Shown here in pieces: positions 46,064-56,175 of a DNA stretch of 64,000 bases. The stretch spans positions 682,001 through 746,000 of the forward strand of contig JBBPFI010000009.1 in NCBI GenBank assembly GCA_037974965.1, in the 5' to 3' direction. A program made the translations under genes and the position numbers. Under the pieces are notes generated by a model that was given only the letters and a program-made list of their open reading frames with translations, was not told the origin of the DNA and ran no database searches. This DNA is from Dacryopinax spathularia (lineage: Eukaryota; Basidiomycota; Dacrymycetes; Dacrymycetales; Dacrymycetaceae). Position 1 is the stretch's first letter. Each line of letters starts with the position of its first letter.

Positions 46064-46190
46064 TCGCCTGCAAGGACACCCTCACAGGTGAGAACGCCAT
46101 CGCAGGTGAGGATGCCATTGCATGCAAGGACAACATTGCCGGTGAGGATGCCATTGCAGGCGAGGACAACATTGCAGGCATCGAAGCTCG
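46064..46190. repeat. 18-bp minisatellite, block 1
   Basis: Degenerate repeats of GGTGAGGATGCCATTGCA type, each 18 bp or a close multiple, so a six-residue pattern (GEDAIA / CKDNIA) is kept in the plus frame. A second block with GCAAGGACATCATTGCAT units occurs at 46490-46650. The period is not that of a CRISPR array and there are no unique spacers. Confidence 0.8.
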
Positions 46191-46211
46191 ATCGCAGCAA
46201 ATCCATTGGCC

Positions 46212-46213
<2 letters not shown>

Positions 46214-46245
<32 letters not shown>
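46214..46245. repeat. (GA)n microsatellite
   Basis: About sixteen GA dinucleotides in a row. Confidence 0.95.
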
Positions 46246-46249
<4 letters not shown>

Positions 46250-46297
46250 CGGAAAGGTGAAATAAGAGAGACAATTTGGACGATGACATATTCATAA

Positions 46298-46311
46298 GGG
46301 GGGGGGGGGGT
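46298..46311. repeat. Poly-G run
   Basis: A run of about twelve G residues within otherwise AT-balanced DNA. Confidence 0.9.
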
Positions 46312-46489
46312 GATTTATTTTGAGAGCTCTGGAGGCTTGTGCGGCAGCGGAAGGACAGGCTTTGAGGACACAAGTGTTGTCCTTCTCAATCCTTACTATC
46401 AGAGCCATAGTTCCTCGCTGGCAATGGGTCCATGAACAAAAAGGCTAGTGGGTACAAGGAGCCATCAGCGTGGCGAGGACAACATCACC

Positions 46490-46650
46490 GGCAAGGTCAA
46501 CATTGCATGCAAGGACATCATTGCATGCAAGGACATCATTATAGGCAAGGATGCCATTGCATGCAAGGTTGAACATTGCATGAGAGGACAATATGGCATG
46601 CAAGGACAACATTACATGCAAGGACTACATCACATGCAAGGATGACATTG
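46490..46650. repeat. 18-bp minisatellite, block 2
   Basis: Units of the form TGCAAGGACATCATTGCA, related to block 1 with GGTGAG replaced by TGCAAG. The plus frame encodes a CKDIIA-type repeat. Confidence 0.8.
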
Positions 46651-46660
46651 CCTGCCTGTA

Positions 46661-46733
46661 GATGAAATAGGTGAGAAAGGCACAGATCTAGCAGTGTGGT
46701 TTGATGACTGACAACTCGATTGGTACTTGCATT
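46661..46733. repeat. Direct repeat, copy 1
   Basis: About 73 bp (starting TAGATGAAATAGGTGAGAAA) repeated at 47244-47315. Most differences are C/T or G/A, including two CG positions in the downstream copy that are CA or TG here. Copies are 583 bp apart; they might be ends of a small element or a local duplication. Confidence 0.75.
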
Positions 46734-47243
46734 GAACTCCCCCTTGTTGGGCAGATGATGCTGGAATTGACAAAAGGTTAGCATTGAGGACTGCTGCCGG
46801 AGAATTGTTTATGCATCAGATTGGGTGTACACAATGAGAAGTTGAGAGAATTTCCCTTCCAAAAATACTGCTTGTGACAAATTCTGATAGAGAAACAGTA
46901 GTACTGGTGATGGTCATACCACATTGTGACAACTGTGAAGGGATCTCACTTGGCCAATTCACAAGTATACTCTATGGAAGTAAGCTCAGGTATAAAATTT
47001 AGCACTTAGGGATGTGCATACCTCGTTGGATTCACCATGCTTGGGTAGTATCACCAAAACCACAAGTACTTAGACCAAACTGAAAATGTGATACTTTGGA
47101 CCTACCGATACAAATGATGGTTGCCTGCGAAAGCACCCATTTGGTCCTTTGGTAGTGTAAGGTGTTTGTAACACCAATCCCAGGGGAGTCAACATAGTTC
47201 AGGCCATTTGCAAGAATGGAACTCTTCATCCACTGATGTTGCT
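46734..47243. other. Sequence between the direct repeats
   Basis: AT-balanced, CpG-poor, without a supported gene. Confidence 0.4.
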
Positions 47244-47315
47244 GTAGATGAGATGAGTGAGAAAGGCGCAGATCCAGCAGTGCGGTTTGATGACTGACAA
47301 CTTGATTAGTACTCG
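47244..47315. repeat. Direct repeat, copy 2
   Basis: Partner of 46661-46733, starting TAGATGAGATGAGTGAGAAA. Confidence 0.75.
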
Positions 47316-47551
47316 TGTGTTGCTCACTGTGTGAACTGTTGTCAGATAAGCACTTTCGAAAGGGCCACCAGGGATTCCCCCCCCCAACCCCTCATTACGG
47401 TTCTGCGATGTACCTAATGCTTGAGAAGTTCGAATATTCCGAGGGCACAAATAAGATGTGATCACACATGTCAACATGCATCCAATGTACACCAGAGTGC
47501 TGGGATGCTTGCTCATCAATTGGAACCACCTTGCCAAGTAGGTTGTAGAGG

Positions 47552-47640
47552 GAGCAATACAGGCAGCGCAACCTGCATAGGCAGCAATACAGCTAGTGCA
47601 ACCTGCGTAGGCAGCAATACAGCCAGCGCAACCTGCATAG
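47552..47640. repeat. 30-bp tandem repeat, three units
   Basis: Units of GCAATACAGCCAGCGCAACC plus TGCATAGGCA, repeated about three times in register. Confidence 0.85.
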
Positions 47641-47991
47641 GAAGTCATACAAGTATAGTAAGTGATTCAGGCCAACTCATTAATGGGGTGATTTGCCCTA
47701 GAAGCCACAAGGTATATGCTATCTTCCAGACAATACTGTATTATTTTGATGGTCATTCCCTACTTGGGACACATGTTCTCTTACCCCACTTCACTAATGC
47801 AGATGGACGCAATCCATTAATACCTACAGTTCCATCCGGAATGATGTACAAAATGGACTGTTCTGGTAACTAAGCTAACCCAGGCTTCAAGAGTAATCCA
47901 CAACCCATTCCCTACTATACATTCAGGACACTACTGAAAACATTGGCTATCTGGTCTAACTCTTCTCCATCCCTGTCATCCAGAAGGTGAC
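47641..47991. other. Left flank of the first gypsy fossil
   Basis: No gene supported; CpG-poor unique sequence. Confidence 0.4.
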
Positions 47992-48299
47992 TGAATAGAT
48001 ACTGTTAGGTTAGACCCAAAGCATCAAGGGATAGCATTGATATGGCTTTTTGGTGGTGTCCCGTATGTATTTCGGAGTCGAAAAGAGTGATCTGACGTGG
48101 GGTCAAGTCGAAGTGATAGGTAGAGCAAACAAGGGGCAAAACGGAATCGATAACGAGTGTCTGGTACAGATCTCTGCTTATATACGAATCTAAGTAATGA
48201 GTTTGGACTCGTCCGCCACCCTTTTTCTATCCGAAACGCAGGTTTCGGATCGCGGATCCAGCCCAGCCGGTCCTGCCCGTGTGTCCGGTCCCTATGTCG
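47992..48299 (-). repeat. 3' LTR of gypsy fossil 1
   Basis: About 308 bp, inverted relative to the LTRs at 51899 and 62497. The shared end reads AGTATCTATTCA, and shared core words include GGATCCGCGATCCGAAACC. By eye it is closer to the LTR at 62497 than to the one at 51899. Confidence 0.85.
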
Positions 48300-48439
48300 A
48301 AGTCGCGATAGTTACCGAAATTCCGATAAGCAGCTCATCCATGCCCCACCTTAGATCTTGACTGTCCCCAGTCAACTGGCTTCTAGGGCGTCGTGTTGGG
48401 GTGGAAACAAAAGGAAGGAAAGGAGTCGAATAGGAAAGG

Positions 48440-48541
48440 CAAGAACGATGGAAGGGACGAGAGGAAGAGATAGAAGGAGAGAAGGAGAGAGAGAGAAGGA
48501 AAGAGAGAGAGAAAGAGAGAGAGAGAGAAAGAGAGAGAGAT
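48440..48541. repeat. GA-rich tract upstream of antisense gene copy 1
   Basis: Purine-rich, mostly GAGA. The corresponding TC-rich tract (62275-62345) flanks the second copy of the gene in the inverted orientation, so it belongs to the element family and may be part of the gene's promoter. Confidence 0.8.
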
Positions 48542-48855
48542 GATCGCGGATGTTGGGCACCAACTGAGATGCTGCTGGGACGTACACGAGGCAGGCCCGG
48601 CATATTGCCGGCAGTCCTATCCAACGTTACAGCCGAGTTTGAGCAGTTTTGCTATTTCGAATGGCGACTTGTCCGAATTTGCGTCGGTCCTTACCAGGGT
48701 CTTTGCCAAAAGAGAAGCACGTGTCGGCATCCGCGTGTGGAACCAAAATTTCGACTCATTATGTTTGTCTCTGACGCCGCCCATTTCATTGTCTCTCTCT
48801 TTTCTCCACCTTCGTCACCACCGACATCTCAACTTTTTAAGTTCGTTTACTCCAA

Positions 48856-51262
48856 ATGTCTATGGCGCCCCGCATGCAGCCCGAAGACCGGCTTCACAAG
48901 GCCGAAATGGAGCTCGCTGGACTTCGCACCCAGCAGGAAGAACGCGCAAAGCGTGCGGCGGCGCGCAACTCGACGACGCCCGCCAAGACGACTCCGAAGG
49001 TGGCGGAGGAGGAGGAGAAAGAAGAAGGAGAAGTAGGGGAAGTCGAACAGGTGCGCCCGGTATTGTTTTTCGAATGGAGCTTGCTGCTGACACTTTTATA
49101 GGAGGCCGATAGTGAAGGGGAGGCAGCCAATATTGCTGCGCCCGCCGACGATCAAGGCGAAGCGGTCGCGCCGGCTGATGAGGCTGAAGAGGCGGACGAC
49201 ATGGTCGTGGACAGTGCTGTCCCGGCTGAAGAGGACGTTGTGCCGACTACGGACGACGTCGCAATTGCTGGACGAGCCGATGGAGGAAGCTGCAGCGCCC
49301 ATGCCTGCGCCCAAGGTCGCGAAGACAGTCGCTGCGCCGAAGGTCGCCAAAAAGGCGAAGTCGACCTCCATCCGGAGGTCAGCAACACCGAAAACGGTTG
49401 CGCTGAAGGAGAAGACGCCGGCACCGGTTGCCGAAGCGGCCAAGAAGATCGCGGCAAAGCCCATCGCCACGGTCAAGAAGATTGTGGCGGCTCCAGCTGT
49501 TATCGACTATGTCGATGCGGAGGAGTCATTCAAGGAGGCGTTGGAGTCGGAGGAGGAGGCGATCGAGTCGGAGGAAGAGGTCACGGAGATCGTCCCGGTC
49601 ATGCGAAGCATCCGGGAGGTCATGCTCGCCATTCCGGCAAGGCCGGAAGACAGAGCGGTGTGGGCGGCGAACGAAGATAACGTTCGCTCCGTCCGTGTAA
49701 GTTTCCCTTTTCTTTTCGGTTCGTTCATTGCTAATACGGATTTGTAGCGCAATTTGATAGCTGCTCTGGCAGCAAAGAACGGTACAATCGCGGATGTGGA
49801 CAAGGTCCGCGTCCGTTACTTTGGTCCTGCGACGCAGGCGGCCTGGAAAAAGGCCAAGGTACGTTTTTCGGTAGTTTCGATATTCTTTTCGATCACTGAC
49901 TTGTACTTGGTAGGGAGTTCCTGACTTCGTGATCGGTGTACGCGGCCCTCCGATTGAGGAGGGTGAAGATATCGCGCCGAGCCCGGCACAGGTACACCCC
50001 TTTTCGAACGTTTTCGGCAGGACATATGGCTAACACATTGCTGTAGGTTGCGGCAAAGGCAAAACTGACGGTGCGCGAACCGGTGCCCATCGTGAAGAAG
50101 GTCGAGACCGCAAAGCGGTCGGTTGCGAAGACGCCAGAGCCGGTGAAAGAGGTGAAGAAGGACAAGAAGGAGGCAGCAAAGCCGCAGACAAGGGAAGAGG
50201 TGGTCGTTGTCCTGTCGGACACGGTACGTTTCTTTTATACAGTGTTCGCGAAATGCTTCTGACTGGTGCGATAGGAAAAGGAGTCGTCCACGGCAAAGGG
50301 GCCCTCGCCGCCATAAGGTCAAGTTGGCCGTGATTGTGCCGGAGTCGGTGAGTGCCTTTGAACAACCATCGCCAAACGTACCGATCATATACGCAGGATG
50401 TCGAGTCGCTTCAGTCAGTCGCGACTGCCGCCAAGGCGAAGCCAAAGCCGAAGGCAAAGGGAAAGGGCAAGGGGAAGGAGAAGAAGAGAGAAGTACGTCT
50501 TCGCAATTGATAGGAGATGATACTGAGCTAACTTCGGTCCGATAGCGCACTCCTGGACTTCCCAACAATGACCCGGTATGCTCTTCTGTCTCTACTTGAC
50601 GTGCTATGGAACGCTGACTCGATTTTAGTGCAACCAGTGCTCTGAGCGGGGCCGAGCCTGCTCCGGTGGCTATTGTTTCGATCCGACGGTGGACGACCTC
50701 CTTCTGCGTTGTGGGCGGATCTGGGACCAGTGCCTGAAGCATTGCGATCGCGGTGGATGTGACTTCGCCCAGGCCAGTAAGTGTTTTCGGTTTTTTGACG
50801 TATTTCGGACGTCACTAATCTGTGGTTGTAGCGGCCCGCCGTCATCGTGTCGGCGTCAAACGCGATATCGGCGAGGTCGACGACGCGGCGCCCGGCCCCT
50901 CCAGCAAGCGGGCGAAGATCGCGATCATGGCGCAGCCGAACCCGAAGACGGAAAACTGCCCCGTCGCCGCTGCGCTCCGGCTCCCCCTTCGTAAGTCCAT
51001 TTTGTTTATTTCGAATATTTCGATTGACCTTCGTTATAGATAAAGCGGTCGACATCTTGCGCGACGAGGTCAAGCTGGCCGCCTCGCTCGTCGTGATGAT
51101 GTTGCACTCCCTCGGCAACCTGCAGGACGTGCTCGAGGACAAGAAGACCCACGCCACGGTCTATGTGATCCTGTGCGACGGCAAGACATACGACGAGTCG
51201 CGCCTCGTCCGTGTTGTGCCCAAGGATGACGATATGGAGCGCGTCAGGTCGGACGAGGAGTA
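48856..51262 (+). CDS. Antisense cargo gene of the gypsy family, copy 1
   Basis: Runs opposite to the element's pol, between pol and the 3' LTR. It starts at the ATG of MSMAPRMQPEDRLHKAEMEL (48856) with a short coiled segment, followed by an acidic part, a Lys/Ala/Pro-rich part (VAKTVAAPKVAKKAKSTS), an acidic repeat (SEEEAIESEEEVTEI), a block RYFGPATQAAWKKAK, another Lys-rich part, a Cys-rich block (CNQCSERGRACSGGYC, then CGRIWDQCLKHCDRGGC) and a C-terminal helical domain (VDILRDEVKLAASLVVMM) ending RSDEE. At least six introns of about 50 nt with GT-AG borders separate these parts. The Cys block suggests zinc binding; charge patterns suggest chromatin or nucleic acid contact. Function unknown. 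As part of a fossil element no assessment of individual lesions is given. Confidence 0.7.
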
Positions 51263-51534
51263 GAACAGAGTCCGGAGGGTTTCGGCAGCGGGTCGAAATG
51301 GAGGGAGCGGTAGTTAGAAATGCTCCAGGTAGTTTTTGCTGTACAATAGATAGTGTGGTGGAAAGAAACAGTGTGAAAAACCAATCGCGTGAATTTCGGT
51401 AATTTCGGTCGAAGGACTTTAAGATATTTGGCCTATGGTGTCTGGTATGCAGGCTTGCGACGTCTAAGTCTATGTCGTCTAGGTTCGAAATGATATTTCG
51501 GATTATTCCGGCTTTCATATGTCTGCCGCATCGT

Positions 51535-51668
51535 CATCCTCTCCGTCGTCTTCGTCTTCGTCTTCTTCTCCTTCTTCTTCTTCTGCTTTGTCTTCTTCTC
51601 CTTCGTCTTCTTCTGCTTCGTCTTCTTCTCCTTCTTCTTCTTCTGCTTCGTCGTCTTCTGTGGCTTCC
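51535..51668. repeat. TTC/TCC-rich microsatellite in the gypsy pol tail (fossil 1)
   Basis: Encodes a Glu/Asp-rich tail on the minus strand. The matching GAA tract in fossil 2 lies at 59219-59294. Confidence 0.85.
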
Positions 51669-51898
51669 CGTTCTTCTCTCGGCCGCCCTGCCTGCGGGTC
51701 CACATCGACCGCGTATGGCGCTTCCCAAAGCTTACGCAGTATTGCATCGATGTGCGTCCTCAAATCCAAGCGAGCATAGTACGGAATAAGCCTGAAGGCC
51801 GCGATGGAATTTTGAAAAGGCGTACCGTCAAGGTCTGTGACCACATATGCTCCACCGCGTGTGCGTTTGACAACAACAAAAGGACCGAGATATAACTT

Positions 51899-52204
51899 TG
51901 ACATAGGGACCGGATGCGCAGGCAGGATTGCTGGACTGGATCCGTGATCCGAAACCTGCGTTTTGGATATGAAAAGGATGGCGGATGTGTCCGAACTCAT
52001 TACTTAGACTCATATATAAGCTGTGATGTGTAGAAAACATTCGTTATCAATTCTGTTTTGCCCCTTACTAGATCCTCTTGCCTTCTTGACTCAACCCAGC
52101 TTCATATCACTCTTTTCGACTCCAAAATACGTACGGAACACCACCAAAAAGCCATATTGATGTTATCCCTTGATGCTTTGGGTCTAACCTGGCAGTATCT
52201 ATTC
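51899..52204 (+). repeat. 5' LTR of gypsy fossil 2
   Basis: 306 bp starting TGACATAGGGACC and ending GTATCTATTCA (TG...CA). A TATATAAG box-like word lies near 52014. Confidence 0.85.
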
Positions 52205-54697
52205 ATTTGGAGGTCGATCTGGGATAATTTCCGACTTGGCCTTCGATGTCCATTCACTGATATAACGATACAAATGCTGCCAACCTGTCCACTCGTAGTG
52301 GAAAACCATATTCGATGGTTCCGTCTCGCCTACTGATTCATGCTACAACTTTGAACCTTACCACACGATCCCGCTCCGCTCTGGTCTCGTCCCGGAGTAT
52401 CGAAAAACTTTCTATCTGACACCCCATCACATCCGAAATAGCTGAAATGCCCACAGTAGACCCTGTTGTCTCAGCGCCACGCGGGAGCATGCCTCTCCAT
52501 ATGGCCCGGCTGTATCTCGACAGTGTTGCACCTGAAACAGTGGTACAGTACTTTGAGGATGTGGAGCAGTGTGCCAAAATGCTGGACTACCCCTGAAAGA
52601 CTGTATCAAGTGGGCACTTTGGTACACCCCCACCAATGTTGCTGAAACCTGGAGAACTTTCCCATCCGCGGAGGGCAAAGATTACCCGGCATTCAAATAG
52701 GATGTCTTAGGACTCTACCCTGGCGCAGTAGAAGACGACTCCCTCTATACACAAAGTGATCTTGAATGGGTCATTAGTATGAGTGCCAGCATTCAAATGA
52801 TTAACCATGCCCAGCTCACAGAATACCGCCGCATTTTCCTTCACATTTCAACACGGCTCAGCAAGAAGAAGTGAATTTCGGATTACGAGAGAAATGTGTT
52901 GTTCATGCGGGGTTTTCATTACGAGTTCCAGGACAAACTCCGGAACCGCCTGCTCATTAAAAAGCCTGACCAGCGCCCGGACGAGCCCTATGACATGGAG
53001 GATGTGATTGCGGCGGCTGAGTTCTTGTTGGCCGGCACTTCAACAAGTGGTCCATATGTGCCCCTCACTTCGGTGAGCACGATGCCAGCCGTACTATCTC
53101 CGGCAGCAGGTGGACATCAGTCCGGACCGGTTCCTAACCGCCTGGTCAAGACCGAAACGGAAGCCGGTCTAATGATAGCTATCTTGACACTCATGACAAC
53201 GGTCGAAATGCTTCTGCGATGCAACATGGAACGCGGCGCGTTACGGCGGCTGTCAACGGAAATTTTGGTCAAGGGTACCCAACGCAGGTGCCATGACCTG
53301 CAACAAATCCGAACCTGTCCAATAACGGAGGGTGTCTATGGTGCCGGCAGTCTGGACACATGATGCGAGAGTGTAACGATCTCAAAGACCATCTTCGACG
53401 GGGCCTGGTAATCTGAAATGCTACAATGAACCACCTGACGCTGCCGGAGGGTATGCTGCTGCCCCGTGTAATGGGAGTGAATATGAAAGAGAACGTTGTT
53501 TCTTGGCATAGTTGCAATCTGAATCAGATGGTTGCAGACTTAAATGCTCGGGCAAATATTCTGAACCATGTGAATGCCTCAGTAAACCTTGTTTTGGTCG
53601 TATCGGATGTCCCGCCCTTTACGATAGATGTCCCTAACATTGTCTTGCCCTTTTCGCTTGCCAATTTTCATTTGGCCCCAGCTGACATGATGGAGCTGAA
53701 ACGGACACTTGCGGTGCTCCAAACACAGCTAAATCAAGCCTGAAACCCGAAACAACAAGAGGGGCGGCCACTCCCAATACATCGAGAGCATGCACCCAAA
53801 CTGGTGAGAGCTAAGAATGTACCAAACCGTTGCGTATGGGAAACAACACCGGAGGAAATTATCGAATGCTTGGTCGAAGAGCAGGAGATGGTCGATAAGC
53901 CAGTTGGAAACACCGGAATCAAAGAGCAGGCTCGTACCCATCTCAGAGCCCCAGTAGAGGATGACACCCAAGCCGAAAAGGTTATTTCGTTGATAATGGG
54001 TAGCGAGCTCACCATGTTGGTCCGGGATATGCTTGCCATTTCTCCTCAAATCCGAAAATACTTTTGTCAACAAACCACCACAAAGCGGCTACCCAAGCCC
54101 ATTACGGTTTTATTGGTAGACCCTACAGCACCCCTAGAGGTTGTTTTGGAAGATATCGAAAAACAGCTGCTGCCCAAGGCACAAAGCGATATCTACGATT
54201 ATGTGATGCACGTGTCCGTAAATCCAAAGGCACCTGCAGGAGCCATTGTGGCTCCGTCGATGGTCGAGCTTTGGACCATCAATGTGCTGGTTGCAGATGA
54301 TGATGTAGCTGTTGCTGGTATGCTGGATTCTGGCGCATCGCTGGTTCTTATGAATCACAATATTTGGAAGAAGCTGCACATCATTTACAAGCAAACTCTG
54401 GGACACATCCATTCTGCCAACGGAGCGACGACGGCCACCGAAGGCCTGATCCAAAATCTCCGTTTATCGGTTGGACCAGTTACCGGGCTGTTTCAGGTTC
54501 ATGTCATAAAGAATCTCCCGGTCCTACTGCTCTTAGGCAGGCCATTCCTTACGCTATTCAATGCCAAAATGAAAGACTTCGGTAATGGCAAATTGGAGCT
54601 GACCATAACCTGCCCGAATACCGGAGTTACTGTTGTCCTTACGACTCACGCAGCCGGAAATCATTCCAAACCGGCTGCAATAGAGGAGGATTTTTAG
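52205..54697 (+). pseudogene. gag and protease region of gypsy fossil 2 (broken)
   Basis: A gag-like stretch (DKLRNRLLIKKPDQRPDEP) is followed by a zinc-knuckle remnant near 53340-53390 and an aspartic protease block (AGMLDSGASLVLMNHNIWKK, about 54315) with downstream LLLGRPFLTLFNAKM, as in retropepsins. Fossil; broken in several places. Confidence 0.75.
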
Positions 54698-54976
54698 GAG
54701 TCAAGGACCCGGTAAACCTATGGCGAGATGACCAGCCTATATTGGCATTTGCCTTTCTTATTCCACAAATAGATTTTATCGATCACGAAACCTTATCTCA
54801 ACATTATTATTTCGATACCCTCCAACATGCGCTCGCGATCCGAAAATACAAGAAAGTCGATGAGCGGGTGAAACCCGTCCCGCCACCACAACCTGAGCAC
54901 CTCAAAATATGACGTCGTTTCCCCTCAAAACCTCTCAAACACATGAAACCCTTACCGAAACATCTGCCTGAGTTGT

Positions 54977-56129
54977 CAGGGCACACCATACTAGCAAAGC
55001 CCGAAACATGAAGATGAGGGCAAAGCGGATCGACACTGGTGGCCCTGACAGCCGAACAACCCATAATAAGGTCGCTAGGTGGATCGGAGACCGACTTGAG
55101 GTCTCGGGCCAACGTTGACCATACTTGTATGGGTGTCGGGCCATCAGGCCATGTTGGGAGCAATGGTAGTGGGGGTCGGTGGTGTCGGGTCCAATAGCAG
55201 TACTCAGCCTGCTTCAGCATCCCAACGCGGGAGGTCCGGATGAGGGGGTTGTGGCTGTCGACCACAATCAAATGTGTCGAGGGAGCCAGAGGTCGAGTCG
55301 TCTAGAGTCGATACCCACAACAAGGGCAGTCGGCAGTAGTCATCGCTCGGAGGAGGGGTTCGGCAGTGGGTCTATGGTGTCGCCACCAATCGGACTCCAG
55401 TCGCCCGGGGTGTCGACCAGAAGACTGGACATCGGCTGTTGAGAGCGTGCTTCGGCTCATCGGTACTCATAACCGGAATGCCAAAGGACAAGTCACCGGT
55501 ACAATCACGAGTCGATCACAGGTCAGGGTCGGGTCAGAGGAAGAGGAGGGGAACTCGGCATCGAACATAGCACGAGTATGGCGAGAGACTGCGAACCAAT
55601 CCGAGAAGAGTTTCGCTCAGAGGTCATATCCGACAACATGTCGAAAAGGCCTAGTCGCGCTAGCGGTTGTACGCTTCGGCTCGTCGGTATATCGGACCGG
55701 GATATGGAAGGTGTCGCCAGTGGTGTTGCAAGTCGAGAGGTACAACGAGGGGGAATAGAGCAGTGTCGTCATGGGTCGTCACTTTGGCATCCGTGCCAGA
55801 AGTCGGTCAAGGCACGTCGCACAGGTAACTGCCCAACTCAAGGGAGTCGGTCTTCAGGTCGCACTGGACGGTGGGATTCCTGAGAGAACAGATCTGAGGC
55901 TACAGTGCCCCCAGACCCGTGCACTAAGTACATGCAGAAAAGGAAGCAATACTACGGTGGCTTGGAACTGTACAGCCCTACCTCAGGGTGCAGCCGACAC
56001 TGCGCGATACCTACAACACTCTTGACACTGCTCTCCAAAGGTCCCTATTGTTGGCCCAAATGCGGTGTGTCGGTGGTGTATCAGGCTGCAGTTGTGTGTG
56101 TGTCGGAGTTGACGGGACGTCCCCTGACA
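54977..56129. mobile_element. Solo-LTR-like insertion inside gypsy fossil 2
   Basis: 1,153 bp beginning TGTCAGGG and ending CCCTGACA, flanked by TGAGT on both sides (a 5-bp target duplication). TG...CA ends with a 5-bp duplication fit a solo LTR; the 8-bp inverted ends would also fit a small non-autonomous DNA transposon. It has no convincing coding region. A partial inverted copy lies at about 63300-63920. It sits in pol between the protease and RT parts. Confidence 0.75.
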
Positions 56130-56175
56130 TGAGTTCTCTCCGGGCTTTCGACTTACCCAGGAACGGTTTGATGCC

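Larger units (their letters stand above)
47992..51898 (-). mobile_element. Ty3/gypsy fossil 1 (3' part only)
   Basis: An LTR retrotransposon lying in minus orientation and broken. Its 3' LTR is at 47992-48299. The C-terminal end of its pol (LGPFVVVKRTRGGAYVVTDL, then an acidic repeat tail) lies at about 51500-51898 on the minus strand. The rest of pol, gag and the 5' LTR are absent; the element stops where the 5' LTR of fossil 2 begins. Between pol and the 3' LTR it carries a plus-strand, multi-exon gene. Confidence 0.85.

Noticed and set aside
46064-46650. CRISPR-like array
   Set aside because: Repeat units are contiguous 18-bp minisatellites without unique spacers, in a eukaryotic sequence.
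50528-51157. 209-residue minus-strand frame overlapping the antisense gene copy 1
   Set aside because: It is a shadow of the plus-strand exons, crosses introns and has no domain.
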